This document shows positions 1-6,904 of a DNA stretch of 29,638 bases, piece after piece (position 1 is the stretch's first letter; each line of letters opens with the position of its first letter). The stretch lies in the IMG/VR virus record IMGVR_UViG_3300020603_000094, positions 1-29,638 of that record; one strand, given 5' to 3'. The translations under genes and the position numbers were made by a program. Source of the stretch: a virus. Under the pieces are notes generated by a model, which worked only from the letters and a program-made list of their open reading frames with translations, did not search any database and was not told the origin of the DNA.

Positions 1-362
1 CAAATCAATCGCATATAGGAAAACAAGCCGTTGCACTGGTGATTCTTAATCGTACTGCGATTAAAGAGTACCCGCGAACTGTTTGTGGAGTAGTGCATCA
101 GTCCCTTATGGTAGGGAGTAAACGAATCTGCCAATTTTCTTATCATTGTATGCGGTATTATCCACCTAATCCTCACTTATGGAAAGAATCCAAACTTATA
201 GCACAAAAAAGTTTGAAAAATATCTTTGATCGCGATATACTTGTTCTATTGGGACGTGCGCAATATTTTCATGCGGTTTATGTGAAACCTAGTTGGGTGC
301 GAGAAAAGTTGCGAGTCGCAAAAATTGGCGATCACATCTTTTATCGTGATCGAGAGTTGTAG
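1..362 (+). CDS. SleB-type cell-wall hydrolase, 3' part (start lies before the window)
   Basis: The reading frame is open from the window edge (first full codon at position 3) to TAG/TAA-type stop at 360-362, so this is a C-terminal fragment of about 119 residues. It fits the SleB/Hydrolase_2 family of peptidoglycan hydrolases: GKQAVALVILNRT, then YPRTVCGVVHQ, CQFSYHC, a W-x-IA stretch, and YFHAVYVKPSW followed by IGDHIFYRD. These are the family's conserved blocks in the usual order. The catalytic glutamate normally sits in an EARGE-like motif just before this region, outside the window, so activity cannot be judged. A GTG at 39 is internal and is not the start, because homology continues upstream of it. 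The likely role is host wall degradation at lysis or entry. It ends 28 nt before dsbA and may share its transcript. Confidence 0.85.
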   Translation, partial: NQSHIGKQAVALVILNRTAIKEYPRTVCGVVHQSLMVGSKRICQFSYHCMRYYPPNPHLWKESKLIAQKSLKNIFDRDILVLLGRAQYFHAVYVKPSWVREKLRVAKIGDHIFYRDREL

Positions 363-390
363 TTCATTATTTTTATCATGGAGGTTCATT

Positions 391-672
391 ATGTCTACAG
401 TGTCAACAGTTAAAATCCCCACACTCAGTTTAGAAGAGAAGCAGAAATTATCCACTGCGTTGACTGAAACATCCAAGAGTCTGGCTCGCGCAGAGAGTGA
501 GCGGGAATACGTGCGCGAGTCTATCAAGAAAGTCTCTGGTGATCTTAAATTGCCAAAAAAGCTTGTCTCCAAACTCGTCAAGGTTCATTACAAACAGAAC
601 TTCGATGAAGAGGTTGCACAACATGAGGAGTTTGAAAGGCTCTATCAAACGATCGTCAAGAAAGCTTTCTAA
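391..672 (+). CDS. dsbA: DsbA-like double-stranded DNA binding protein, late transcription region
   Basis: 93 residues, close to the roughly 90 of T4 DsbA, a dsDNA-binding protein tied to late transcription. The N-terminal half is charged and helical (LARAESEREYVRESIKK). The C-terminal half carries VSKLVKVHYKQ followed by an acidic helix and LYQTIVKKAF, like the YHKQ...YD-x-VF ending of this family as I recall it. I chose the ATG at 391 because GGAGG lies at 380-384; an in-frame start at 325 would overlap the hydrolase and has no ribosome site. The next gene starts on the last base of this stop (TAATG at 670-674), which suggests translational coupling. Position in a dsbA-33-59-32 cluster supports the call. 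The protein similarity alone is moderate. Confidence 0.65.
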   Translation: MSTVSTVKIPTLSLEEKQKLSTALTETSKSLARAESEREYVRESIKKVSGDLKLPKKLVSKLVKVHYKQNFDEEVAQHEEFERLYQTIVKKAF

Positions 673-893
673 TGCCCACCAGGGAGGAAAAAGAAACGTT
701 CTTCAGAGCGATTGTGTCAACTTCACAAAAACACGATTTAAATTACATTGAATCTGTGGTACATTACTGTGAAGAAATTGATTTGGAACTGGAATCTGCA
801 TTGTTATTGATGGATGATCGATTAAAGGCGTTGATTGCACAGGATGCTGAAGATTTACATTTGATTCCTCGGTATGGACGTTTGCCTTTATGA
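672..893 (+). CDS. 33: gp33-like late promoter transcription accessory protein
   Basis: 73 residues, acidic and helical, shorter than T4 gp33 (about 112). In T4, gp33 bridges RNA polymerase and the sliding clamp so that the gp55-polymerase can use late promoters. The visible signature is IESVVHYCEEIDLELESA, followed by LKALIAQDAEDLHLIPR, which matches the pattern of short gp33 proteins in T4-like phages (an acidic VV-x-YCE helix, then an A-E-x-L-x-x-x-P ending). The start overlaps the dsbA stop and the stop overlaps the gp59 start (ATGA at 890-893), so all three are probably translated together. Placement between dsbA and 59 is as in T4. The TATAAATA-like late promoters elsewhere in the window imply that such a factor is needed. 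Confidence 0.75.
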   Translation: MPTREEKETFFRAIVSTSQKHDLNYIESVVHYCEEIDLELESALLLMDDRLKALIAQDAEDLHLIPRYGRLPL

Positions 894-1492
894 TGTCTCC
901 GTTTGATGCTGCTGAAATGTTTTTTGCCATGCGATTGCATTTCACCCGTGCGTCCTATGATTATTTCAAGTATCATGGAAAAACTACTCTTACGCAGAAA
1001 AAGTTTGAATTACGTCAAGATCGGTTTGTTTTTGCTAAATTAGCCAAACTATATCAAACTCCAGAACGATTTCAAGATTTATTAGTGGCGAATTGTTTAT
1101 TTGATCCTCATTTGTATAGTCGCATGTTAGTCGCAACAGAGGCACATGATCGGTATTTGACATATCGAAGAGTCCACGAATCGCTTATGTATCAAGTGGA
1201 ACAAGATATACGCTGGTTACACGATCAAACACCCAATCTCAATGAATGGATCTATGTGCATCAGGAATATCCATTATTGTTGACGGCAGTGTGGTCACAT
1301 CGGATCGTGTTAGAGACACTTATTGTGTTGAATCGTGTTTTAAATTTCTTTCCAATGTGGAAAAGTAAGATTCGAGATACGATTCGAACACCAGAATTTC
1401 TATTCACCTGTGAGAAGTATGATCCATTTGTCACGGTTGATGTTGAAAAATCAAAACAATTGTTGCGTAAAAACTTGACCGTGACAGCGTAA
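890..1492 (+). CDS. 59: gp59-like loader of replicative helicase
   Basis: 200 residues, near the 217 of T4 gp59, which binds forks and gp32 and loads the gp41 helicase. The N-terminal part reads SPFDAAEMFFAMRLHFTR, then DYFKYHGKTTLTQKKFELRQDRFVFAKLAKLY, split here by residues Y-x-K-Y-G typical of the family. The pattern of a short helical block, a YN/YHG turn, then (K/R)R-D-x-(Y/F)-x-F-x-K-L is the recognisable gp59 start. The middle contains LLVANCLFDPHLYSRML and the C-terminal helical domain VVLETLIVLNRVLNFFP. The first ATG (890) overlaps the gp33 stop. A second ATG at 893 is equally possible and changes only one residue. The 3' end carries a promoter for the next gene. Confidence 0.85.
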   Translation: MMSPFDAAEMFFAMRLHFTRASYDYFKYHGKTTLTQKKFELRQDRFVFAKLAKLYQTPERFQDLLVANCLFDPHLYSRMLVATEAHDRYLTYRRVHESLMYQVEQDIRWLHDQTPNLNEWIYVHQEYPLLLTAVWSHRIVLETLIVLNRVLNFFPMWKSKIRDTIRTPEFLFTCEKYDPFVTVDVEKSKQLLRKNLTVTA

Positions 1493-1503
1493 TACTATAT
1501 ACT
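1475..1503 (+). promoter_or_regulatory. Sigma70-like promoter for gp32
   Basis: TTGACC at 1475-1480, a 17-bp spacer and TATACT at 1498-1503 give a near-consensus host-type promoter. It overlaps the end of gp59 and sits before the 74-nt gap that precedes gp32, so transcription would start near 1510 with a leader of about 57 nt. This is read directly from the sequence and has not been tested. It would give gp32 its own early or middle expression. Confidence 0.6.
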
Positions 1504-1566
1504 AATATATGTTATTCATTATGGTGTTGTGGACAAATTAATACTTGTTTTTTATAGGAGGTTTTT

Positions 1567-2481
1567 ATGTCATCTTTTGCATCACTTAAACGTAATGATC
1601 TTGCCAAACTCACCAAAGCTCTTGAGGACCTGAGTCGCGGTCAGGGAGAATCGTCCTCAGAGGATTTGCGATTCTGGCAACCTACTGTAGACAAAGCAGG
1701 AAATGGTTATGCGGTGATTCGGTTTTTGCCGTCTCCAGAAAAAGACGGTGAAAATGGATTGCCGTGGATTCGTAAGTTTTCCCATGGATTTCAGGGTCCT
1801 GGGGGTTGGTATATTGAAGAGTGCCCCACCACAATCGGTAAAGACTGTCCTGTGTGCCAGTATAATAACGGTCTTTGGAAAACGGGCATTGAATCCAATA
1901 AAGACATCGTTCGTAAGCAGAAGCGAAAGGTTGTCTATATTTCTAACATCTATATTGTAGCTGATTCCGCAATGCCGGAACACGATAAGAAAGTTAAGTT
2001 GTTTAGATTTGGCAAGAAGATTTTTGATAAGATTAACGAAGCGATGAATCCACAGTTTCAGGATGAGAAGCCCGTGAATCCATTTCACCTGTATGAGGGG
2101 GCTAATCTGAAATTGAAGGTTCGTAATGTAGAAGGCTATCGAAATTATGACAAGAGTGAGTTTGATGGCGTTGCTTCATTGCTGCCCGACGATGCTCAGC
2201 TAGAGAAGATTTGGCACGAGGAGTATTCCTTGACTGAGTTCACTGCGGCGAGTCAATATAAATCCTATGATGTTCTCAAGGCAAAACTCGATAAGGTGCT
2301 GGGCGAAATGGCTTCTTCTAAAGCAGCTGATCTTTCAAAAGTAGTGAGTGCTAAATCCGCAAAGATGAAGGCAACCGCGACGATTGAAGATGATCTGCGA
2401 TCCGTCAAAACGACTGCACCTGCAACGACACTTACTGATGATGATTTAGATTACTTTCAGAAGTTGGCGGACACTGAATAA
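1567..2481 (+). CDS. 32: gp32-like single-stranded DNA binding protein
   Basis: 304 residues, matching T4 gp32 (301). It coats single-stranded DNA in replication, recombination and repair and recruits the gp59/gp41 machinery. A basic N-terminus (SLKRNDLAKLTKAL) would serve cooperative self-association. The core has the zinc-binding set H73, C86, C94 and C97 (HGFQGPGGWYIEEC, then CPVC). T4 uses H64, C77, C87 and C90, so the H-to-first-C spacing is identical and the middle gap is two residues shorter. Aromatic and basic residues follow (KVVYISNIYIV, KLFRFGKKIFDKI). A linker precedes an acidic C-terminal tail (DDDLDYFQKLADTE), the usual docking tail. The ribosome site AGGAGG is at 1557-1562, in an AU-rich leader where T4 gp32 represses its own translation. 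The gene ends 53 nt from a convergent gene. Confidence 0.95.
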   Translation: MSSFASLKRNDLAKLTKALEDLSRGQGESSSEDLRFWQPTVDKAGNGYAVIRFLPSPEKDGENGLPWIRKFSHGFQGPGGWYIEECPTTIGKDCPVCQYNNGLWKTGIESNKDIVRKQKRKVVYISNIYIVADSAMPEHDKKVKLFRFGKKIFDKINEAMNPQFQDEKPVNPFHLYEGANLKLKVRNVEGYRNYDKSEFDGVASLLPDDAQLEKIWHEEYSLTEFTAASQYKSYDVLKAKLDKVLGEMASSKAADLSKVVSAKSAKMKATATIEDDLRSVKTTAPATTLTDDDLDYFQKLADTE

Positions 2482-2534
2482 AGAACTGATTTGCTCGGTT
2501 ATAAGGAACTGGCAGCTGTCTGTTGATATGAACC
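2482..2534. other. Convergent intergenic gap between gp32 and tape measure genes
   Basis: The two genes converge here. A 7-bp inverted repeat (TATAAGG at 2500-2506, CCTTATA at 2533-2539) encloses a 26-nt loop that includes CAGCTG. The arms are weak and no T-run follows on either strand, so this is at best a poor bidirectional terminator. Confidence 0.25.
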
Positions 2535-4445
2535 TTATATGGGAACGTAGTTTTTATTTCTTGATGCTATCCAACTTGATTCTGTTGTACGAGAGCTGGG
2601 CATACCTGTAATAATATTATTATTCGTCGCTCCTTTGTTGTTAATGTTTGTTATCGGTGCATTTACAACATTAGCATTACTTTTCTTCTCTTCTTTTGAT
2701 CTTTCATTCTCACGAGATACGCTATCCATTTTTGTGCCATCAGTTCGTTTGATGGGTTCAGGATCTATTTTTGCTCCATCAGTTTGTTTGACTGGTTCAT
2801 ATGCATTAATATCTGTTGTGGGAGATGTAGATGTGGGATATGTTGGTTCCCCAGTAGGTGAACTTGGTTTAGGAGCACTTGGTTCGGGAGCACTTGGTTC
2901 GGGTGAACTTGGTTCGGGTGAACTTGGTTCGGGTGAACTTGGTTCGGGAGCACTTTCACCTTTATTCTGAAGAAAATCTGTAGCTGCACTTTGCACCATT
3001 TGTGTTAGTTCTGGCATTCTTTGTCCAGCTGAGGGGTCTTTTTCTGGTTCTATTTCATATGCTTCTGTATATACATCGCGAGCGAGTGATGCTACTGTAG
3101 CAGGAATGGCTGTTGCAGCTGATCCAAGTCCAGATACAGCTTCAAGACCAGCACCGACCCAATCACCTTTAACCAAACGACCCACTGCCATTCCCAATCC
3201 TATTGCGGCTCCAAGAAGAGGCACAGATTTCCCCACAGCACCAAGCAATGCTTTTGGCACTTTTTTAGCGATAATCTTAGCAATTTTTGATTTGAGTCCC
3301 TCTTTTGTTGCAGTCTTTGCAGCAGCTTCGGCACCCTCAGCCACAACCTTTGTACCTGCAGTCTTTGCTACGGCTTTAGCCCCATCAGCAGCAACTTTGG
3401 TTTCTGCTATCTTTGTCCAAGGCATTGCAGCTGCTCCAGCAATTCCAGCACCAATTGCACCAATTTTACCAATTTTACCAATTTTTTTGAGACCAACGTT
3501 TTTGAGTATACTTCCTCCTATAGATTTCGCGGCGCCAATTCCTTTTTTAAAAGTTCCCCCAATTGTTTTGGCGCCACCAATGATACCCAATACACTAGAT
3601 AACATACCACCAAATCCAGATTGATCTTCAGGTTGATCTTTTTCATCTTTTTGATCTTCTTTATTTTTGCCTTTCATTAATGATGGAGATTTTCCACCAG
3701 CTTTCTTGCCAGCTTCACGAGCAGCTTCACGAGCAGCGTCATTTGCTTCTTCAGCCAGCTTTGCATTTTCTTTTAAGATTTTATCTTGACTGGTTTCTGC
3801 ATCAACAATTTCTTTTTCTAGTGAAACACTTTCTTCTTGACTCTTTTTGATATCTAAGAGTGTATTGAGTATTGCCGTTTCTTGGTTAGCGTCGTCTTTT
3901 GTTAGAAATTTTGCTCCTTTTTCGGTTTTTTCATATAAACGACCTTCTGAAGTTACTTTTGGTGTTGCCCCCATGGAGTTAGCAATCTGATCAACACGAA
4001 CTGCAATTACATTAAGTGTTTTTAATAAATCATTAACTCCACCAATTTCTTTAGGATTCTCGGTGATATCTTCTGGTGAGTCCGGTGTGGTTGGTTCTAA
4101 TCCAGCTTCTTTTCTAATCTCTTCTTCTGATCGTCCCAAAGCTTTCGCAGTCAACACACCAGCTAACTTACTGTCTCCTGTCATGGATTTGATGATATTC
4201 ACAGGATCAAGCATTTTTTTGAAAGATTCTGTTTTTTCTTTACCGCGTTCTACTAACGATTCTTTCAAAGAAGAAAATATACCCTTTCCTTCTGCCAACT
4301 TTGTTGCTATCTTGTCTGATACTGTTTCGGGTTTTTCAGATTTATTGGATTCCTCAAGTGTTTTCTTGATGCCACCCAGCGCAGATAACACTTCTTTTCT
4401 AGTGTCAGCATCAAACTTGACAGTTGTTGGTTTTTCTATTGGCAT
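2535..4445 (-). CDS. 29: Tail tape measure protein, gp29-like
   Basis: 636 residues; T4 gp29 has 590. The tape measure fills the tube lumen and sets tail length. The call rests on composition and position more than motif. There is a charged helical N-terminus, a coiled-coil stretch (about 195-245), then glycine/alanine-rich hydrophobic segments (about 277-345 and 395-450: LLGAAIGLGMAVGRLVKGDWVGAGLE, split here for length as a G/A-rich membrane-like region, then SLARDVY). A proline-rich linker with five-residue repeats follows (about 497-530), and the C-terminus is short and polar. It lies directly after gp26 and its frameshift extension, where chaperones of tape measures usually sit, starting 3 nt past the extension's stop. 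No strong ribosome site precedes the ATG, which suggests coupling. An alternative is another large hub component. Confidence 0.7.
   Translation of the reverse strand: MPIEKPTTVKFDADTRKEVLSALGGIKKTLEESNKSEKPETVSDKIATKLAEGKGIFSSLKESLVERGKEKTESFKKMLDPVNIIKSMTGDSKLAGVLTAKALGRSEEEIRKEAGLEPTTPDSPEDITENPKEIGGVNDLLKTLNVIAVRVDQIANSMGATPKVTSEGRLYEKTEKGAKFLTKDDANQETAILNTLLDIKKSQEESVSLEKEIVDAETSQDKILKENAKLAEEANDAAREAAREAGKKAGGKSPSLMKGKNKEDQKDEKDQPEDQSGFGGMLSSVLGIIGGAKTIGGTFKKGIGAAKSIGGSILKNVGLKKIGKIGKIGAIGAGIAGAAAMPWTKIAETKVAADGAKAVAKTAGTKVVAEGAEAAAKTATKEGLKSKIAKIIAKKVPKALLGAVGKSVPLLGAAIGLGMAVGRLVKGDWVGAGLEAVSGLGSAATAIPATVASLARDVYTEAYEIEPEKDPSAGQRMPELTQMVQSAATDFLQNKGESAPEPSSPEPSSPEPSSPEPSAPEPSAPKPSSPTGEPTYPTSTSPTTDINAYEPVKQTDGAKIDPEPIKRTDGTKMDSVSRENERSKEEKKSNANVVNAPITNINNKGATNNNIITGMPSSRTTESSWIASRNKNYVPI
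2866..2955. repeat. 15-bp tandem repeats encoding a Pro-rich linker
   Basis: Six consecutive 15-bp units (GGTTCGGGTGAACTT and GGTTCGGGAGCACTT variants; the first is GGTTTAGGAGCACTT) lie inside the tape measure gene. On the coding strand they give repeats of PEPSS/PEPSA at about residues 497-527. Three units are identical (2896-2940), which points to recent slippage expansion. Confidence 0.9.
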
Positions 4446-4448
4446 ATT

Positions 4449-4637
4449 CTATCTCTTTTTTCTGAGTTCTAGTCTTTCATTTTCTTCTTTCACGTATTGG
4501 TTAACCATAGTAATATAGATTAAACGTTCCCATGGCAACATATTTTCTAATTCCTGAATAGAATATCCATGGTGTTGAGCCATAGCGAAGTTTGTTCGAA
4601 AATAGTTTTCCAATGTATCATAACGAAAGATTAGACG
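4449..4637 (-). CDS. Probable -1 frameshift extension of gp26 (tail chaperone, gp51 position)
   Basis: A short frame downstream of gp26, readable from the slippery site (codon at 4637-4635) to the stop at 4451-4449: 62 codons. It contains YDTLENYFRTNFA, then MAQHHGYSIQELENMLPWER and LIYITMVNQYVKEENERLELRKKR in two blocks. The YS-x-x-E-(L/I)-x-NM-x-P-(W/F)-ER pattern is typical of short tail-assembly chaperone extensions encoded just before tape measures. An ATG at 4583 could give a free 44-residue protein, but no Shine-Dalgarno sequence precedes it, and the frame looks protein-like (YDTLENYF) upstream of that ATG. Both points favour production by frameshifting as a gp26 fusion of about 305 residues. 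T4 has gene 51 at this place; I cannot show homology to it. Confidence 0.65.
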   Translation of the reverse strand, partial: RLIFRYDTLENYFRTNFAMAQHHGYSIQELENMLPWERLIYITMVNQYVKEENERLELRKKR

Positions 4638-5365
4638 AAAAAACTTTCAATTCCCTTAGCCTCAATAATTTCCTGATGTTTACACGATGGGCAGACAAAA
4701 TTAACAGTCAAAGTATTTTTTGGTAATGTATTAAAGAAATGATCAAGTTTTTTAAGTTGTTGTGGAGACAATGATTCAATAAACTCTAATAATTCCTGTT
4801 TAGAAATGTCTTTAATATAATGCACACTTTGCTCATCAAACACACTTTCAATACAACTAAGAATAATATCAATGGCATCATCCGCAGTGAAGTTTTCAAT
4901 CAAAGCCTTGGAAAATTTTGAAAACAAAGGATACTGCATCACCACTCCAATTGTGTTTGTCAACATAATTGTTTTTGTGTGATCGGGAAATGTTGTTGGA
5001 GTAAAATTAACAAGATTGATCTCATAATCGGATTTGGTTCCACATGTTGCCTGTGTACCATCATCTTTAGTGATTGTTGCGTTACACTTATAACGAAGAT
5101 TGATTATTTCTCCAATAGATCGTGCCCGAATTTGCAATAACAAATATTCTATATCAAAAATAGGTAATTCATCAATCGTCGGACCACTAATAAGACAATT
5201 AGATAAGACTTGTTTAATATTTGAGATAATTGTTTCTGAATCATCTGAGTGTGCAGCCATCAAAAACAACTTTTCTTCTTTGACTAGAAATGAACGATAT
5301 TGTACGCGTGTGCCAGACGGCAACACCGTCTCATATATCGGTACATCTATCTTTGGTAATGCCAT
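4631..5365 (-). CDS. 26: gp26-like baseplate hub / tail assembly protein
   Basis: 244 residues (T4 gp26 is 208). It fits the T4 baseplate protein family that includes gp26: an N-terminal MALPKIDVPIYETVLPSGT, then FLVKEEKLFLMA, a helical ILSNCL region, and DIEYLLLQIRARSIGE. The latter is followed by paired cysteines (C94, C108) and a C-terminal CPSC (C225, C228), suggesting a split zinc ribbon. The role in T4 is in hub and tail assembly. Its place before the tape measure, together with a slippery sequence at codons 242-243, suggests it works as the short form of a tape-measure chaperone pair, by analogy with lambda gpG/gpGT (inference). The ribosome site GAGGTG lies just upstream of the ATG. 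It starts 8 nt after the gp54 stop. Confidence 0.8.
   Translation of the reverse strand: MALPKIDVPIYETVLPSGTRVQYRSFLVKEEKLFLMAAHSDDSETIISNIKQVLSNCLISGPTIDELPIFDIEYLLLQIRARSIGEIINLRYKCNATITKDDGTQATCGTKSDYEINLVNFTPTTFPDHTKTIMLTNTIGVVMQYPLFSKFSKALIENFTADDAIDIILSCIESVFDEQSVHYIKDISKQELLEFIESLSPQQLKKLDHFFNTLPKNTLTVNFVCPSCKHQEIIEAKGIESFFV
4637..4657 (-). promoter_or_regulatory. Candidate -1 programmed ribosomal frameshift site
   Basis: Read on the minus strand: AAGGGA (4657-4652), 8 nt, then T TTT TTC (4643-4637) in the gp26 frame, followed by GTC TAA. The heptamer is a classic X XXY YYZ slippery sequence in the correct phase. A Shine-Dalgarno-like stretch 8 nt upstream resembles the stimulator arrangement of E. 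coli dnaX. A one-base backward slip enters the 62-codon extension frame. I see no strong downstream hairpin. Confidence 0.65.
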
Positions 5366-5373
5366 AATTCACC

Positions 5374-6309
5374 TCATATTGATGTGGACCCAGGAAGTAT
5401 TCCTTTAACTTTTCGCTTGAGCATTTCATTCTCCTCATTAATCTTCTGTATGAGACGGCGGGTGTCGGCATTGGATTGTTTGGCGAGCCTCAAAACTTCT
5501 CCTGCACGTTGCAATTCCGCCCTTTCTCCACTATCAGTGCCAGCTCCACCAGTGCCTGGTGGAGAACTAGGTGGATTCGTGGCTTGAGTTTTAGTTGAGT
5601 ATCCAGGTAATTCTTTTTCAATTTCCGCTATTCTTGCAATTTCTCGAAAATTTCTAGTTGTATCTTCTAAATCTTCAAGTGATTTGGGTGTCGCTTCATA
5701 AAAAGCTGGGGATTGAGTCGGATCTGTTAAATCATTAACTGTCGCAAAATTTGTTTGCATTTTCTTTTCATCAATAATATAATATTCATAGAAGAATGTT
5801 ACATTTAGTTTGTGGGGTGCATCATCACCCCACGATGTAGTTAATTGATTTATGTTAGTTGGAAATGCCCGAAATAATTGAAACTGAAGAATAGTATTGA
5901 GAGATTCGGTGGTACCACTGACATCATACTGTCTTACGAAAATATCAGTTACGATATCATCAATATAATGTATTGTATTGGTTTCAGAATCAAAGATTTG
6001 ATTCATCCATCTTTCAAAAAATTTACGAATATCCATTTCTGCTGTGTCTACGAAGGTGAACGTGGTCTCAGCATAGATGGAGTCATAGGGTGTTTTATAG
6101 ATTGGTCCATAGATTCTATTATCTGTTGTGCCAATCTGTCTTCCAGGCAATTCAGCTGACTCGCATCGAAGTGTTAAAAGTGGTGCGATGCCTGTTGAAT
6201 CAGGCTCGATAACAACCACAGGTGGAGTTAATTGTACATCAAAATGACTGGTTTTCGCTATTCCGCGTTCTCGAATATCTGCTAAAAATTCACTAATATT
6301 TCCAGGCAT
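5374..6309 (-). CDS. 54: gp54-like baseplate tail-tube initiator
   Basis: 311 residues (T4 gp54 is 320). gp54 sits on the hub and starts polymerisation of the tube; it shares the gp19 tube-protein fold. Supporting blocks are AKTSHFDVQLTPP, CESAELPGRQIGTTDNRIYG, PIYKTPYDSIYAETTFTFV, FFERWMNQI, and AFPTNINQLTTSWGDDAPH with LNVTFFYEYYI. These give the ELPG-x-x-x-x-T-x-x-x-x-YGP and SWG..(H/K)-L-x-V-x-F-x-Y-x-YY signatures of T4-like tube-type proteins. A Gly/Pro-rich linker (about residues 250-262) leads to a charged C-terminal helix (about 265-305). The start overlaps the previous gene's stop by one base. In T4, 48 and 54 are adjacent; here 54 is on the opposite strand from 48. Confidence 0.85.
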   Translation of the reverse strand: MPGNISEFLADIRERGIAKTSHFDVQLTPPVVVIEPDSTGIAPLLTLRCESAELPGRQIGTTDNRIYGPIYKTPYDSIYAETTFTFVDTAEMDIRKFFERWMNQIFDSETNTIHYIDDIVTDIFVRQYDVSGTTESLNTILQFQLFRAFPTNINQLTTSWGDDAPHKLNVTFFYEYYIIDEKKMQTNFATVNDLTDPTQSPAFYEATPKSLEDLEDTTRNFREIARIAEIEKELPGYSTKTQATNPPSSPPGTGGAGTDSGERAELQRAGEVLRLAKQSNADTRRLIQKINEENEMLKRKVKGILPGSTSI

Positions 6310-6890
6310 TAGATACTCCTCACCGATTCTTGATGTACAAAGTCTTTGCTCTTTTTGGCAAACTGTTCAGTTGGCAACAAACACGCGATATCCCATTCTT
6401 CAGCAGGAATTTCTAGAAAGCGTGACTCCACATGAGGATACAGATATCGTTTCAGACAGGGTTCAAACTCAGGAATATTGGTTGCTCGTTGAAGGATATC
6501 ATAAGATAACCGAAACCGTGTCTTTTCATCATATTGATCATTGGTTAAATATGCACTCAGTTTATTTAGTAGACGAACTCGCCTTTTGGGTGAAAGATAG
6601 TGTAGATTAAGCCCCAGAAACCCATCTGAGTACTGCTTAATAGGAATAACAAGTGGAAACCGATCATAGTATGGCAACGTCTCTTTGAGTTTGGGATCAT
6701 AGAAGAAATGGTACATTCTGCCTACAATCGTTTTGTTTCGTTGTTGTTCGCGATCTTTTAGAAAGGCTTGACGGCTTGGTTTGAGATTCTTGGTTTTTTG
6801 TAACAGCCATGCTTGTGCTTTACGAGTGCCTGGAGTCAATCCCTCTTTTTTTAGGGACGCATCAAGTCGCTGAAGTAGTGTTTGAACCAT
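6309..6890 (-). CDS. Conserved T4-like structural-region protein, function unassigned
   Basis: 193 residues, basic. I recognise a pattern that recurs in T4-like phages, but I cannot attach a gp number with confidence: GRMYHFFYDPKLKETLPYYD, then RFPLVIPI, YSDGFLGLNLHYLSPKRRVRLL, and a C-terminal RLSYDILQRA, YLYPHVESRFLEIPAEEWDIACLLPTEQF in separated pieces. YDPK..x..LPYYD-x-FPLV and GFLGLN-x-HYL look like a compact folded domain rather than a fibre or tape. Its neighbours are gp4 upstream and gp54 downstream, so a role in head-tail or tail assembly is likely. A late-promoter motif places the predicted transcription start exactly at its ATG (leaderless), and no ribosome site is visible. Confidence 0.8.
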   Translation of the reverse strand: MVQTLLQRLDASLKKEGLTPGTRKAQAWLLQKTKNLKPSRQAFLKDREQQRNKTIVGRMYHFFYDPKLKETLPYYDRFPLVIPIKQYSDGFLGLNLHYLSPKRRVRLLNKLSAYLTNDQYDEKTRFRLSYDILQRATNIPEFEPCLKRYLYPHVESRFLEIPAEEWDIACLLPTEQFAKKSKDFVHQESVRSI

Positions 6891-6894
6891 AGAA

Positions 6895-6904
6895 GTATTT
6901 ATTA
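6895..6904 (-). promoter_or_regulatory. Late promoter, AATAAATA type, leaderless geometry
   Basis: TAATAAATAC on the minus strand. If AATAAATA (6903-6896) occupies -13 to -6 as TATAAATA does in T4, +1 is 6890, the A of the ATG of the 193-aa gene. The first TAA is the gp4 stop codon. Confidence 0.55.

Noticed and set aside
325-390. Upstream in-frame start for dsbA at 325
   Set aside because: It overlaps the hydrolase, while ATG 391 has GGAGG at proper spacing.
2866-2955. Iterons or an origin of replication
   Set aside because: The 15-bp units are a multiple of three, inside a coding frame, and explain a Pro-Ser repeat; no AT-rich unwinding region adjoins them.
3106-3624. 172-codon open frame on the plus strand
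   Set aside because: It lies antisense to the tape measure gene and its Ala/Pro-rich product is a mirror of the Gly/Ala-rich and Lys-rich coding sequence. No ribosome site.
4063-4518. 151-codon open frame on the plus strand
   Set aside because: Antisense to the tape measure start and the gp26 extension; Ser/Phe-rich product typical of shadow frames.
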